Below, piece by piece: positions 8,868-16,632 of a stretch of DNA of 64,000 bases. The stretch's first letter is position 1. Every line of letters begins with the position of its first letter. Both the position numbers and the translations under genes were made by a program. The notes under the pieces were generated by a model that searched no databases, was not told where the DNA came from, and was given only the letters and a program-made list of their open reading frames with translations. Origin of the DNA: Oxalicibacterium solurbis (GTDB lineage Bacteria; Pseudomonadota; Gammaproteobacteria; Burkholderiales; Burkholderiaceae_D); assembly GCF_014635845.1 (NCBI RefSeq), contig NZ_BMDP01000001.1:1054001-1118000 (forward strand), written 5' to 3'.

Positions 8868-9485
8868 ATGAACAAGCAAATCACCACGATCCGCACCGAA
8901 TCCCGTGCCGCTTCACTCACTACTTCACCACGCAACCGCATGGTGCTGGCAGGCATCACGGCCGCACTGATCGGCGCATTGTCGCTGTCCGGCATCAGCC
9001 AGGCGGCGGACACGACAGCTTCGCAGTCGGCACCGCAAGCAAGCGCGCAGAAGCATGCCGGCAAACATCGCATGAGCCCGGAACAGGCCGAAAAGCGCAC
9101 GCAGCGCATGATCGAACGCCTGGTGCCGGATGCGACGCCTGAACAGAAAACCAAGCTGGCTGCCATCGCCAAGGCCCGTTTCGACGAATTGCGCCCGCTG
9201 AACGAAAAACTGCGCGCCGCCCGTGCCGACGAAATGAAGCTGCTGTCGCAGCCGACCATCGATCGCAACGCACTGGAAAAAGCACGTCAGGCAAACCAGC
9301 AACTGGCCGACCAGCGTTCGCGCATCGTTACCAAGTCGTTTGCCGATGCTGCCGAAGTGCTGACGCCGGCACAGCGTGTCGCCGCGGCCGAAAAACTGGC
9401 CAAGCATCGCCACCACTTCCGTCATGGTCACGGCCATGGTCCGCGCCATCACGACGGCAAGATGCATGACGGCGCAGCGCAGTAA
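8868..9485 (+). CDS. Spy/CpxP/ZraP-family periplasmic chaperone with His-rich tail
   Basis: Small helical periplasmic protein of the LTxxQ family that protects envelope proteins and, in CpxP and ZraP, feeds back on a sensor kinase. The 205-residue chain has a signal segment (MVLAGITAALIGALSLSGI, about residues 25-43, ISQAADT cleavage region), a first helical motif DATPEQKTKLAAIAK, a basic middle helix, and VLTPAQRVAAAEKLAK (the LTPxQ motif). The last 27 residues contain nine histidines, pointing to zinc, copper or nickel binding. ATG at 8868 has a GGAG ribosome site. A response regulator and kinase follow 65 bases downstream. Confidence 0.85.
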   Translation: MNKQITTIRTESRAASLTTSPRNRMVLAGITAALIGALSLSGISQAADTTASQSAPQASAQKHAGKHRMSPEQAEKRTQRMIERLVPDATPEQKTKLAAIAKARFDELRPLNEKLRAARADEMKLLSQPTIDRNALEKARQANQQLADQRSRIVTKSFADAAEVLTPAQRVAAAEKLAKHRHHFRHGHGHGPRHHDGKMHDGAAQ

Positions 9486-9499
9486 GGCTGCATGACAAT

Positions 9500-9532
9500 C
9501 GCCTCGCCCTCTCTTCCCGGGAAGGCGAGGCG
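9500..9532 (+). other. Inverted repeat between Spy-like and regulator genes
   Basis: CGCCTCGCC and GGCGAGGCG form a nine-base GC-rich stem with a 15-base loop (9500-9508 and 9524-9532). No T run follows, so it is more likely an attenuator or mRNA-stabilising hairpin that sets different levels of chaperone and regulator than a true terminator. Confidence 0.45.
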
Positions 9533-9550
9533 TCGCGTTACACTACGCCC

Positions 9551-10273
9551 ATGAGCCAACGCCTACTGATGATCGAAGACGACCAACGCCTCGCGGCGAT
9601 GGTCGCCACCTATCTGGGACAGAACGATTTCGACGTGCACCACAGCGGCACCGCCGCCGAAGGCCTGCAGCAGTTGCAGCAGGCGGAACCGCCGTTCAAC
9701 GTCGTGCTGCTGGACCTGATGCTGCCGGACGCCAACGGCCTCGACGTATGCCGCCAGATCCGCGCCTTCCCCGCACCGTTGAATACGCTGCCGATCGTGA
9801 TGCTGACCGCCAAGGGCGATCCGATGGATCGCGTGATCGGTCTGGAAATCGGCGCCGACGATTACGTTCCCAAACCCTTCGAGCCGCGCGAACTGCTGGC
9901 GCGCCTGCGCGCCGTGCTGCGCCGCCAGCAAGGCACGCCGGTACCTGTCAGCGAAACACAACGCACGCTGCGTTTCGGCCGGCTGGAAATCGATCTGGAC
10001 GCACGTGTCATCCGTGTCGACGACCAGGAAAAACCGGTCACCTCTTATCAATTCAATCTGCTGGCCGCGATGGCCGAACGCGCCGGCCGCGTGCTGTCGC
10101 GCGAGCAATTGATGGATGCGGTGAAAGGCGAACCGCTGGAAGCCTTCGACCGTTCGATCGACGTCCACATCGGCCGCCTGCGCGCCGCCATCGAAGACGA
10201 TCCAAAACAGCCCAAACGCATCATTACCGTGCGCGGCGCCGGCTACGTGTTCGCCAAGGCGCAGGACGTCTGA
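9551..10273 (+). CDS. OmpR/PhoB-family response regulator
   Basis: A 240-residue DNA-binding regulator. The receiver domain (residues about 1-120) has the acidic pair MIEDDQRL, the phosphoacceptor in VVLLDLMLPD (Asp55), the threonine in VMLTAKGDP and the lysine in DDYVPKPFEPRELLARL. The C-terminal winged helix (about 140-235) shows LTSYQFNLL-like YQFNLLAAM, RVLSREQLMDAV, FDRSIDVHIGRLRAAIEDDP and IITVRGAGYVF. The kinase gene follows with one base between. The linked Spy-like gene with a GTAAA-N5-GTAAA box makes a CpxR/RstA-like envelope-stress role likely, but the ligand is not known. Confidence 0.95.
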   Translation: MSQRLLMIEDDQRLAAMVATYLGQNDFDVHHSGTAAEGLQQLQQAEPPFNVVLLDLMLPDANGLDVCRQIRAFPAPLNTLPIVMLTAKGDPMDRVIGLEIGADDYVPKPFEPRELLARLRAVLRRQQGTPVPVSETQRTLRFGRLEIDLDARVIRVDDQEKPVTSYQFNLLAAMAERAGRVLSREQLMDAVKGEPLEAFDRSIDVHIGRLRAAIEDDPKQPKRIITVRGAGYVFAKAQDV

Positions 10274-10274
10274 C

Positions 10275-11543
10275 GTGGCCGCACGCTCCTTCTGGCCGAA
10301 CCGCCTCTACATCCGCATCTACGTCGCGGTGCTGGTCAGCATCGTCACCGCCGCGCTGCTGTTCGCGTGGGCGTGGCGACTGAACACCGAATCGCGCCAG
10401 ATCGGCCCCAATCTCGAATCCTTCGCCGCCATCGCCGCCGATGTACTGCCGCCGGCCGATGCCGACAACGCCACGCAGCAGGAAGCGCTGGAACGCTGGC
10501 GCAGCCGCATGCGTGCCGACCTCACGCTGTATTCCGCCAAACGCGAAGAGATCGCAGCGGTCGGCCGTCCGCTGCCGCCGCTGGAACCGACACAGACCGT
10601 CAGCGGCTGGCTGGACGGCGGCCCGCCGGTGTTCGCCGTCAAGCTGCCGGACGACCGCTGGCTGGTCGGCCAGATACGCGGCCGACGCGGCCCGCCGATC
10701 AACCTGTTCGCCGCGCTGGCGATGATCTGCCTCGCCACCGGCATCGGCGCCTATCCGATCGTGCGCCGCCTGACGCGCCGCCTCGAGCGCCTGCAGACCA
10801 GCGTCGAGGCCCTGGGCGCCGGTCAGCTGTCGACGCGCATTGCGGTCGAAGGCAAGGATGAAATCGCAAGGCTGGCAACCAGCTTCAACCGCTCGGCCGC
10901 GCGCATCGAGGAACTGGTCAATGCGCAGAAGGCATTGCTGGCAAACGCCTCGCATGAATTGCGTTCGCCGCTGGCGCGCATCTGCATGGCGCTGGAGCTG
11001 GCATCGACTTCGGTCGAACCTTCGATACGCGACGAGCTGACGCACAACATCGCCGAACTCGACCAGTTGATCGACGAAATCCTGCTCGCCAGCCGGCTCG
11101 ATGCGACAACGGAAGCGACGATGGTGTTCGAGAGGATCGACCTGACGGCATTGCTTGCCGAGGAATGCGCACGCGTCGATGCCGTGCTGGATGCGCAGGC
11201 AGTCGAAGTCAATGGCGATGCCAGACTGCTGCGCAGGCTGGTGCGCAACCTGCTGGAAAATGCACGCCGCTACGGCGGCGGTACGCCGATCACGGCATCG
11301 CTCGCCACGATCGGGAACACGGTATCGCTGCAGATTTGCGACGAAGGACCCGGCGTGCCGCCAGCCGAACGAGAAAAGATTTTCGAGCCGTTCTACCGGC
11401 TGCCCGGCGCCAGCGAGCGTGAAGGTGGTGTCGGCTTGGGCCTGGCGCTGGTCAGGCAGATCGCGCGCCGCCATGGCGGCAACGTCATTTGCACGGATCG
11501 CGACGGCCGCGGCAGTTGCTTCGTCGTCACGCTGCCAAACTAA
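10275..11543 (+). CDS. Membrane sensor histidine kinase, partner of the 9551 regulator
   Basis: GTG start one base after the regulator stop, 422 residues. One membrane segment near residues 12-32 and another near 148-165 bracket a periplasmic domain of about 115 residues. A HAMP segment follows (PIVRRLTRRLERLQTSVEAL), then the H-box NASHELRSPLARICMAL (His227), the N-box NLLENARRYGG, the G1 box DEGPGVPPAEREKIFEPFYR and the G2 box GVGLGLALVRQIARRHGG. All catalytic boxes are intact. The small periplasmic domain and the linked Spy-like gene suggest regulation by the chaperone or by metal or misfolded protein; that is inference. Confidence 0.94.
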   Translation: MAARSFWPNRLYIRIYVAVLVSIVTAALLFAWAWRLNTESRQIGPNLESFAAIAADVLPPADADNATQQEALERWRSRMRADLTLYSAKREEIAAVGRPLPPLEPTQTVSGWLDGGPPVFAVKLPDDRWLVGQIRGRRGPPINLFAALAMICLATGIGAYPIVRRLTRRLERLQTSVEALGAGQLSTRIAVEGKDEIARLATSFNRSAARIEELVNAQKALLANASHELRSPLARICMALELASTSVEPSIRDELTHNIAELDQLIDEILLASRLDATTEATMVFERIDLTALLAEECARVDAVLDAQAVEVNGDARLLRRLVRNLLENARRYGGGTPITASLATIGNTVSLQICDEGPGVPPAEREKIFEPFYRLPGASEREGGVGLGLALVRQIARRHGGNVICTDRDGRGSCFVVTLPN

Positions 11544-11564
11544 AAGCGCAATCCCGACGCCAGA

Positions 11565-13451
11565 TCAGCACCAGACGATGGTCGCCGGCAATGCGCCGCG
11601 CAAGGCGTTGCAGACGACGATTTCTTCCGCACGGCGCAAATCGTCCATCGTCAGCACACGCTCCTTCGCATTCCATTGCGGATCATCCAGCATCACGCCG
11701 CGCATCACGCCGGGCAATACGCCGGTCGCCAGCGGTGGCGTGAACCATTGACCGTCCAGTCTGACGAATACATTGCTGCGTCCGCCTTCCGTCACCTCGC
11801 CGTGCGTATTGCAGAAAAGTTTATCGAATGCGCCCTGCCGCTCGGCATCGCGCCATGCTTCGTCATAGACGGTGCGGTTCGTCGTCTTGTGGCGCAAGAA
11901 CAGGTCGTTCGCTTGCGTCTCCTGCTCGGTCAGCAGGAGACGTACCGGCGTCGACAACGCCTTCAGCGGCGCAGTCTGCATCTCGATGGTGCCGTCCTGC
12001 TGCAAGGCCAGGCGCATCCGATAATCGGTATCGGCGTCGAAACCTGCGATCGTTTTCTGCACCGCAGAACGGATCGCTGCCTCGTCGAAGATGAAACCGA
12101 AATAGCCGGCGGAACGACACAGCCGCTGCAGATGCCGTTCCAGATGACGGCAACCATCGCGCGTCGCGCGCATCGTTTCGAACAACGCAAAGCCGGCTTC
12201 CAGCCCGGTCAGGAAATGCGCCTTCAACAGGCATTCTTCGTATTCGAGTTTTGCGATGCTGTCGTGCACGATACCCGCGCCGACACCCAGTTCGCCATGC
12301 CGGATGCCTTCCTTCTGCAAGGCGCCCAGCTGCAGCGTCCGGATCGGCACCGACATGCAGAAATCACCGATGTTCTGTCCCGCCGGCGGCGGATCGAACC
12401 AGCCGATCGCGCCGGTATACAAGCCGCGTGCATGCGCTTCCAGTTCGCGGATGATCTGCATCGTCCTGTGCTTGGGCGCGCCGGTGATCGAACCGCATGG
12501 ATACAACGCAACGAACACATCGGCCAGCGATGCATCGCTGCGCAGTTTCGCGGTAATGGTCGAGGTCATCTGCAATACGCTGCTGAAACGCTGCACGTCG
12601 AACAGTTTTTCAGCGACAACCGAACCGGTGGCTGCGACACGGCCCAGATCGTTGCGCAGCAGGTCGACGATCATCAGGTTTTCCGCACGATTCTTCGGAT
12701 CGTTCGCCAGCGCGTCGGCCGCCTGTGCATCGCGCGCCGCATCGCCGCTGGCGGCTGCCGTGCCTTTCATCGGCCGCACGGTCAGGCTGCCGCCATCGTG
12801 GCGCACGAACAATTCCGGCGACAACGACAGGACGGCCCGGCCATCCGGCAAACCGATCAATGCGCCATACGGCACCGGCTGCCGCGTGCGCAAACGCCGG
12901 TATAGCGCAAGCGCATCGCCGTAGGCATCGAAGCGCAGGCGATACGTATAGTTGACCTGGTAAGTGTCGCCGGCCTCGATGTAATCGCGGATGCGCGCCA
13001 GCGCCGCATCGAAGGCGGCACGATCGATGTCGGCATGTACATTGGCGACGCCTGCGGGCTGCGATGCAGCACCTGCGTCCACACGTGCTTGCAGCCAGGC
13101 GTTCACCTGCGCGGCGCGCAGTTTCTCGCGACGGCGGAACAGCAGCACTTCGGCCAATCCTGCCATGGCATGCGACTCCGCATTCGCGTCTGCATTCAAA
13201 TCTTCTTCACGCAACGCAATGCCATGCATCGCCTCGCCCAGTTCATAGCTGAACAAGCCGACGGCGAAACATCCTTCCCGCAGCTTCTGCTGCATCTCTT
13301 CCAGCACCGCCGGCAATTGCGCATGGTCATCGCAGACAAGCGTGCCGACGTATTCCGAATACAGGCGCGAATGTCCGTCCTGCCCGCCCGTCTCGCAATC
13401 GTCGAGCAGCGCGAAACAATCGTAGGAACCGGTGTCAGCAGGCAGAAACAT
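11565..13451 (-). CDS. pabB: Fused aminodeoxychorismate synthase component I / aminodeoxychorismate lyase
   Basis: Makes 4-aminobenzoate for folate: the PabB part converts chorismate to aminodeoxychorismate and the PabC part releases pyruvate. The ATG reading out of 13451 gives 628 residues. The PabB domain (about 1-365) has YQVNYTYRLRF, VRPMKGTAAAS with the lysine that distinguishes PabB from TrpE, NRAENLMIVDLLRNDLGRV and CGSITGAPKHRTMQIIRELE. The C-terminal domain (about 380-628) is a class IV aminotransferase fold: GFALFETMRATRDGC, RLALQQDG, NRTVYDEAWRDAERQGAFD, FCNTHGEVTEGGRSNVFV, GVLPGVMRG. The glutamine amidotransferase PabA is not nearby. The longer frame to 13502 adds an unlikely N-terminus. 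Confidence 0.94.
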   Translation of the reverse strand: MFLPADTGSYDCFALLDDCETGGQDGHSRLYSEYVGTLVCDDHAQLPAVLEEMQQKLREGCFAVGLFSYELGEAMHGIALREEDLNADANAESHAMAGLAEVLLFRRREKLRAAQVNAWLQARVDAGAASQPAGVANVHADIDRAAFDAALARIRDYIEAGDTYQVNYTYRLRFDAYGDALALYRRLRTRQPVPYGALIGLPDGRAVLSLSPELFVRHDGGSLTVRPMKGTAAASGDAARDAQAADALANDPKNRAENLMIVDLLRNDLGRVAATGSVVAEKLFDVQRFSSVLQMTSTITAKLRSDASLADVFVALYPCGSITGAPKHRTMQIIRELEAHARGLYTGAIGWFDPPPAGQNIGDFCMSVPIRTLQLGALQKEGIRHGELGVGAGIVHDSIAKLEYEECLLKAHFLTGLEAGFALFETMRATRDGCRHLERHLQRLCRSAGYFGFIFDEAAIRSAVQKTIAGFDADTDYRMRLALQQDGTIEMQTAPLKALSTPVRLLLTEQETQANDLFLRHKTTNRTVYDEAWRDAERQGAFDKLFCNTHGEVTEGGRSNVFVRLDGQWFTPPLATGVLPGVMRGVMLDDPQWNAKERVLTMDDLRRAEEIVVCNALRGALPATIVWC

Positions 13452-13553
13452 GAAAACGGAAACGGGAAGAAGGACAGCCGCTATTGTACGGCTGCGCAGC
13501 AAAACGGGAAGAAAGCGTGGGTGAAGGAAATGGACGCAGGAAGCGTCGGGAAT

Positions 13554-14129
13554 TCAGCCAAGCAGCATGGCGATTTGCGCCTGCACATGCGCCGACGGCA
13601 GCTGCTTGAAACCGGTCTTGGCATAACGCTGCCAGTGGCCCAGCACGACGCCGACGATCAGGTTGGCGCGCGCGGCGACTTCGGATTCGTTCGCCTGTCC
13701 TTGCGTGGCCGCCACACGCAGCGACTGTTTCACCGCCAGTTCGATGCGTTCGATGAACTGGTTCATCCGCTGCTGCAGGCGCTCGTCTTCGTTGACCAGC
13801 GCATCGCCGATCATCACGCGCGTCATGCCGGGATTGCGTTCGGCGAAATTGAGCAGCATCGTGACGATGGCCTGCACTTGCGACAGGCCGTTTTCCTGCT
13901 GCTCGGTGATCTTGTTGATCAGGCCGAACACCGTCGTCTCGATGAACTCGATCAGTCCTTCGAACATCTGCGCCTTGCTGGCGAAATGCCGGTACAGCGC
14001 CGCCTCCGACACATCGACCCGCGCCGCCAGCGCCGCCGTAGTGATCTTCTCTCCCTTGGGCTGCTCCAGCATCGCTGCCAGCGTCTGGAGTATCTGCAGC
14101 TTGCGTTCGCCTGGTTTGGTCGTTGCCAT
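13554..14129 (-). CDS. slmA: TetR-fold nucleoid occlusion factor SlmA
   Basis: SlmA binds specific chromosomal sites and blocks FtsZ assembly over unsegregated DNA. The 191-residue protein has an N-terminal helix-turn-helix (residues about 28-52, ITTAALAARVDVSEAALYRHF) followed by ASKAQMFEGLIEFIETTVFGLINKI, the FtsZ-interacting region in SlmA, and the NPGMTRVMIGDALVNEDERL block characteristic of this subfamily. It is next to a HAD nucleotidase on the same strand (39 bases between the two), an arrangement common in Burkholderiales, where argB also lies close by. Confidence 0.92.
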   Translation of the reverse strand: MATTKPGERKLQILQTLAAMLEQPKGEKITTAALAARVDVSEAALYRHFASKAQMFEGLIEFIETTVFGLINKITEQQENGLSQVQAIVTMLLNFAERNPGMTRVMIGDALVNEDERLQQRMNQFIERIELAVKQSLRVAATQGQANESEVAARANLIVGVVLGHWQRYAKTGFKQLPSAHVQAQIAMLLG

Positions 14130-14168
14130 GATTCTATTTATGAGAAGGAAACAACAAGAAACAGCAAT

Positions 14169-14900
14169 CTAGCGCAATCGATGCAACTGCCTGAAGAGTT
14201 GCCCTACGGATTTTACTTTGACATCCACGTAAATGGGGCGTTTTGTGGCGGCAGCCGTTGCGCCGCTGCCCGGATGGACATGGCGCGCCACTTCCGGCGC
14301 CAGATATTGCGTGATCCAGGCCGTGCGCAGGCCAAGCTCCCGCGCCGCCTTCAGGTTGACGACCGTGTCTTCGACCAGGATGCAGCGCGCGGCCGGCAGC
14401 TTCTCGCGCGCCAGCAGCCGGCGCAGCATCAGCCGCGACGGCTTGGGACGGATGCGGCCATGCACGCGCATCGCCTCGATCGGCACGTGCCGCGCAAAAT
14501 GCCGGTGCAGGCCGATGTGGCGCAGAACATCGTGCGCATAGCGGCGCGGCGCATTCGTCAGCAGAATCTTGCGGCCCGGCAGTTTGTGCAGCAGGCGCGC
14601 CAGCCCGCGCTCGGTACGGATCATCGCCGTCAGGTTGTCGAAACGATGCGCCTCGCGCAGGAAATCGTCCGGTTTCACCTGATGATGATTTACCATACCG
14701 AGCAGCGTGGCGCCGTAACGCCGCCAGTAGCTGATGCGTTCCGCATTGACGGCATCGGCGTCGCACGGCAAACCGCGCTCGCGCAACACCTGCGCGATAT
14801 AGGCATTCATGTTCAGATTGATCGCCGGAAAAATCGCGTGCGATGCATCGTGCAGCGTGTTGTCGAGATCGAACAGCCAGATCGGATCGTTTCTGGACAT
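14169..14900 (-). CDS. HAD-family pyrimidine 5'-nucleotidase-like phosphatase
   Basis: HAD hydrolase of 243 residues from the ATG reading out of 14900. Motif I WLFDLDNTLHDAS (two aspartates), motif II ILLTNAPRRYAHDVL, motif III lysine in RIRPKPSRLML and motif IV CILVEDTVVNLKAARELG are all present. The helical cap (MNAYIAQVLRERGLP, YWRRYGATLLGM) resembles the SDT1/YjjG-type pyrimidine nucleotidases. The C-terminus is basic. Its start overlaps nothing on the minus strand and it is divergent from the TraB/GumN gene, 37 bases apart. Substrate inferred from family only. Confidence 0.9.
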   Translation of the reverse strand: MSRNDPIWLFDLDNTLHDASHAIFPAINLNMNAYIAQVLRERGLPCDADAVNAERISYWRRYGATLLGMVNHHQVKPDDFLREAHRFDNLTAMIRTERGLARLLHKLPGRKILLTNAPRRYAHDVLRHIGLHRHFARHVPIEAMRVHGRIRPKPSRLMLRRLLAREKLPAARCILVEDTVVNLKAARELGLRTAWITQYLAPEVARHVHPGSGATAAATKRPIYVDVKVKSVGQLFRQLHRLR

Positions 14901-14937
14901 CTTGTCATTCAATAAAAACTGTTTCGGAAAATACCGC

Positions 14938-15906
14938 ATGCGTCGTTTCACCGACTTTGTTGCCACCCTCGTCGTCGCCATTCTGCTGCAGCTTGCCAGC
15001 CTTTATACCGCATCCGCACATGCCGATGCCGTGCACGCTCCCGTCAGCAGCGCACCGCAGGATGCGGCCAAGGCGCCGATTCCGCTGCGCGGCACGCTCT
15101 ATCGCGTCGAGCACAACGGCCATACCTGCTACCTGTTCGGCACCGTCCACGTCGGGCAGGCTGCATTCTATCCGCTCGAACCCATCGTCATGCGGGCATT
15201 GCATGCATCGAACACGCTTGCGATGGAAATCGACATCCGGGACGAAAACGCATTCAATCAGGCGATCATCAAGCACGGCCTGTACACGGACGGCACCACG
15301 ATCGCCGATCATCTGACGACAGACCGTCTGGCAAAACTGAAAGCCGCGTTGCAACAGAACGGCATTCCGTTCGAACGCGTCGCGCGCATGAAACCGTGGA
15401 TGATCGCCAACCTTCTGATCGTGCAGACGATGGCACGCAACGGTTATCCGACGGAACAGGGACTCGAGCTGTACTTCCTGTCGGTCGCGACGAAGGAAGG
15501 CAAGATCGTACGCGGTCTGGAAACCCCCGACTACCAGCTGTCGCTGTTCAATCGCCTGGACGACATGCAGCAGCAGGAATATCTGGAAGAAACGCTGCAG
15601 GACCTGAACGACGGCTCCGAAATCACGCAGGCCATCGAACTGATCGACGCATGGCGCCACGCCGACAGCGCAAAAATGCTCGCATTGAAGCAGCGGATGC
15701 TGAACGACGGCTCCGCTTCCTCGCAGTTCATCGAAGACATCCTGCTCAATCAACGCAATCCCGGCTTGGCGGACAGGATCGCCATGCTGCTCAATGACGA
15801 CAAGACTTCGTTCGTTGCAGTCGGCATGCTGCACCTGATCGATGGCGAAAACAGCATCCCGGCACTGCTGCAAAAGCGCGGCTATCAGGTCAGGAAGCTT
15901 TACTGA
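14938..15906 (+). CDS. TraB/GumN-family exported protein
   Basis: A 322-residue protein with a signal peptide (FVATLVVAILLQLASLYTASAHA). The TraB/GumN core shows CYLFGTVHVG near the N-terminus, AMEIDIRDENAFNQAI, RMKPWMIANLL, EQGLELYFLSVA and the terminal FVAVGMLHLIDGENSIPALLQKRGY. The GxxH motifs at both ends are characteristic of this fold, which is related to Tiki-type metalloproteases. The ATG at 14938 was chosen because it gives the signal peptide; the frame is open to 14809. The GNAT gene follows with one base between. Physiological substrate unknown. Confidence 0.9.
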   Translation: MRRFTDFVATLVVAILLQLASLYTASAHADAVHAPVSSAPQDAAKAPIPLRGTLYRVEHNGHTCYLFGTVHVGQAAFYPLEPIVMRALHASNTLAMEIDIRDENAFNQAIIKHGLYTDGTTIADHLTTDRLAKLKAALQQNGIPFERVARMKPWMIANLLIVQTMARNGYPTEQGLELYFLSVATKEGKIVRGLETPDYQLSLFNRLDDMQQQEYLEETLQDLNDGSEITQAIELIDAWRHADSAKMLALKQRMLNDGSASSQFIEDILLNQRNPGLADRIAMLLNDDKTSFVAVGMLHLIDGENSIPALLQKRGYQVRKLY

Positions 15907-15907
15907 G

Positions 15908-16462
15908 ATGACCGTACTTGCCATCCGCACTGCACGCTTGGACGATCTGAATGCGATCATGCAGCTGGAGGCGAACGGTTTTCCGTCCGCCATTTGCGAG
16001 AGCCGCGACGTCATGCAGCAGCGGCTGCAGCATTTCGCCGAAGGTTTCCTGATCCTCGAACATGCGGACGGTGCCATCGGCTATCTCTGCTCCGAATTGT
16101 GGCCGCAGGATCATGCCGACAGCGCGAGCCATTCCACCGCAACGCATTTCGCACTCGGCCACGACATCCGGCAAACCCATCGCCGCGACGGTACACACCT
16201 CTACATTTCATCGATGACCATCGCGCCCGCGTATCGCGGCGACGGTCTCGGCCGGCGCTTCTTCCAGCAATCCGTCGCACTGCTGCGCACACGACTGCCG
16301 CAACTGCACGGCTCCATTCTTCTGCTGAGCGCGGAATGGCTGGCCGCGCATCGCATCTATCGCGATTGCGGCTATACGGAAATCGCACGGCTGCCGGATT
16401 TCTTTGCCGATATCGCCGCGCAGGATGCCGACGCCATTGTCATGCGTTTGTCATTTTTCTGA
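15908..16462 (+). CDS. GNAT-family N-acetyltransferase
   Basis: A 184-residue acetyltransferase: N-terminal strand-helix IRTARLDDLNAIMQLE, a central strand LYISSMTIAPAYRG, the acetyl-CoA pyrophosphate loop APAYRGDGLGRRFFQQSV, and the C-terminal AHRIYRDCGYTEIARLPDFF. The layout resembles GNATs that act on amines or alanyl peptides, but no substrate can be assigned. It directly follows the TraB/GumN gene (one base gap), so the two are probably cotranscribed. Confidence 0.88.
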   Translation: MTVLAIRTARLDDLNAIMQLEANGFPSAICESRDVMQQRLQHFAEGFLILEHADGAIGYLCSELWPQDHADSASHSTATHFALGHDIRQTHRRDGTHLYISSMTIAPAYRGDGLGRRFFQQSVALLRTRLPQLHGSILLLSAEWLAAHRIYRDCGYTEIARLPDFFADIAAQDADAIVMRLSFF

Positions 16463-16632
16463 CCCATCCTCTTCCTGTTTCTCCCGTTGGTTCCGTACGA
16501 AAAAACGGGGAAACCGCAGGCTGTCACGATCGAACGTCCATTCGCAGAACCAGGCATTGCGTGAAAAATGTCATCGTGGCAACATGCGACAAGCATGTCG
16601 CAAAGGCAGAACATGCCGTCAAACGCGTCAAC

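Noticed and set aside
15994-16632. N-terminal extension of the GGDEF/EAL protein back to 15994
   Set aside because: That part overlaps the GNAT gene out of frame and is Arg/His-rich; the membrane domain begins only after 16633.
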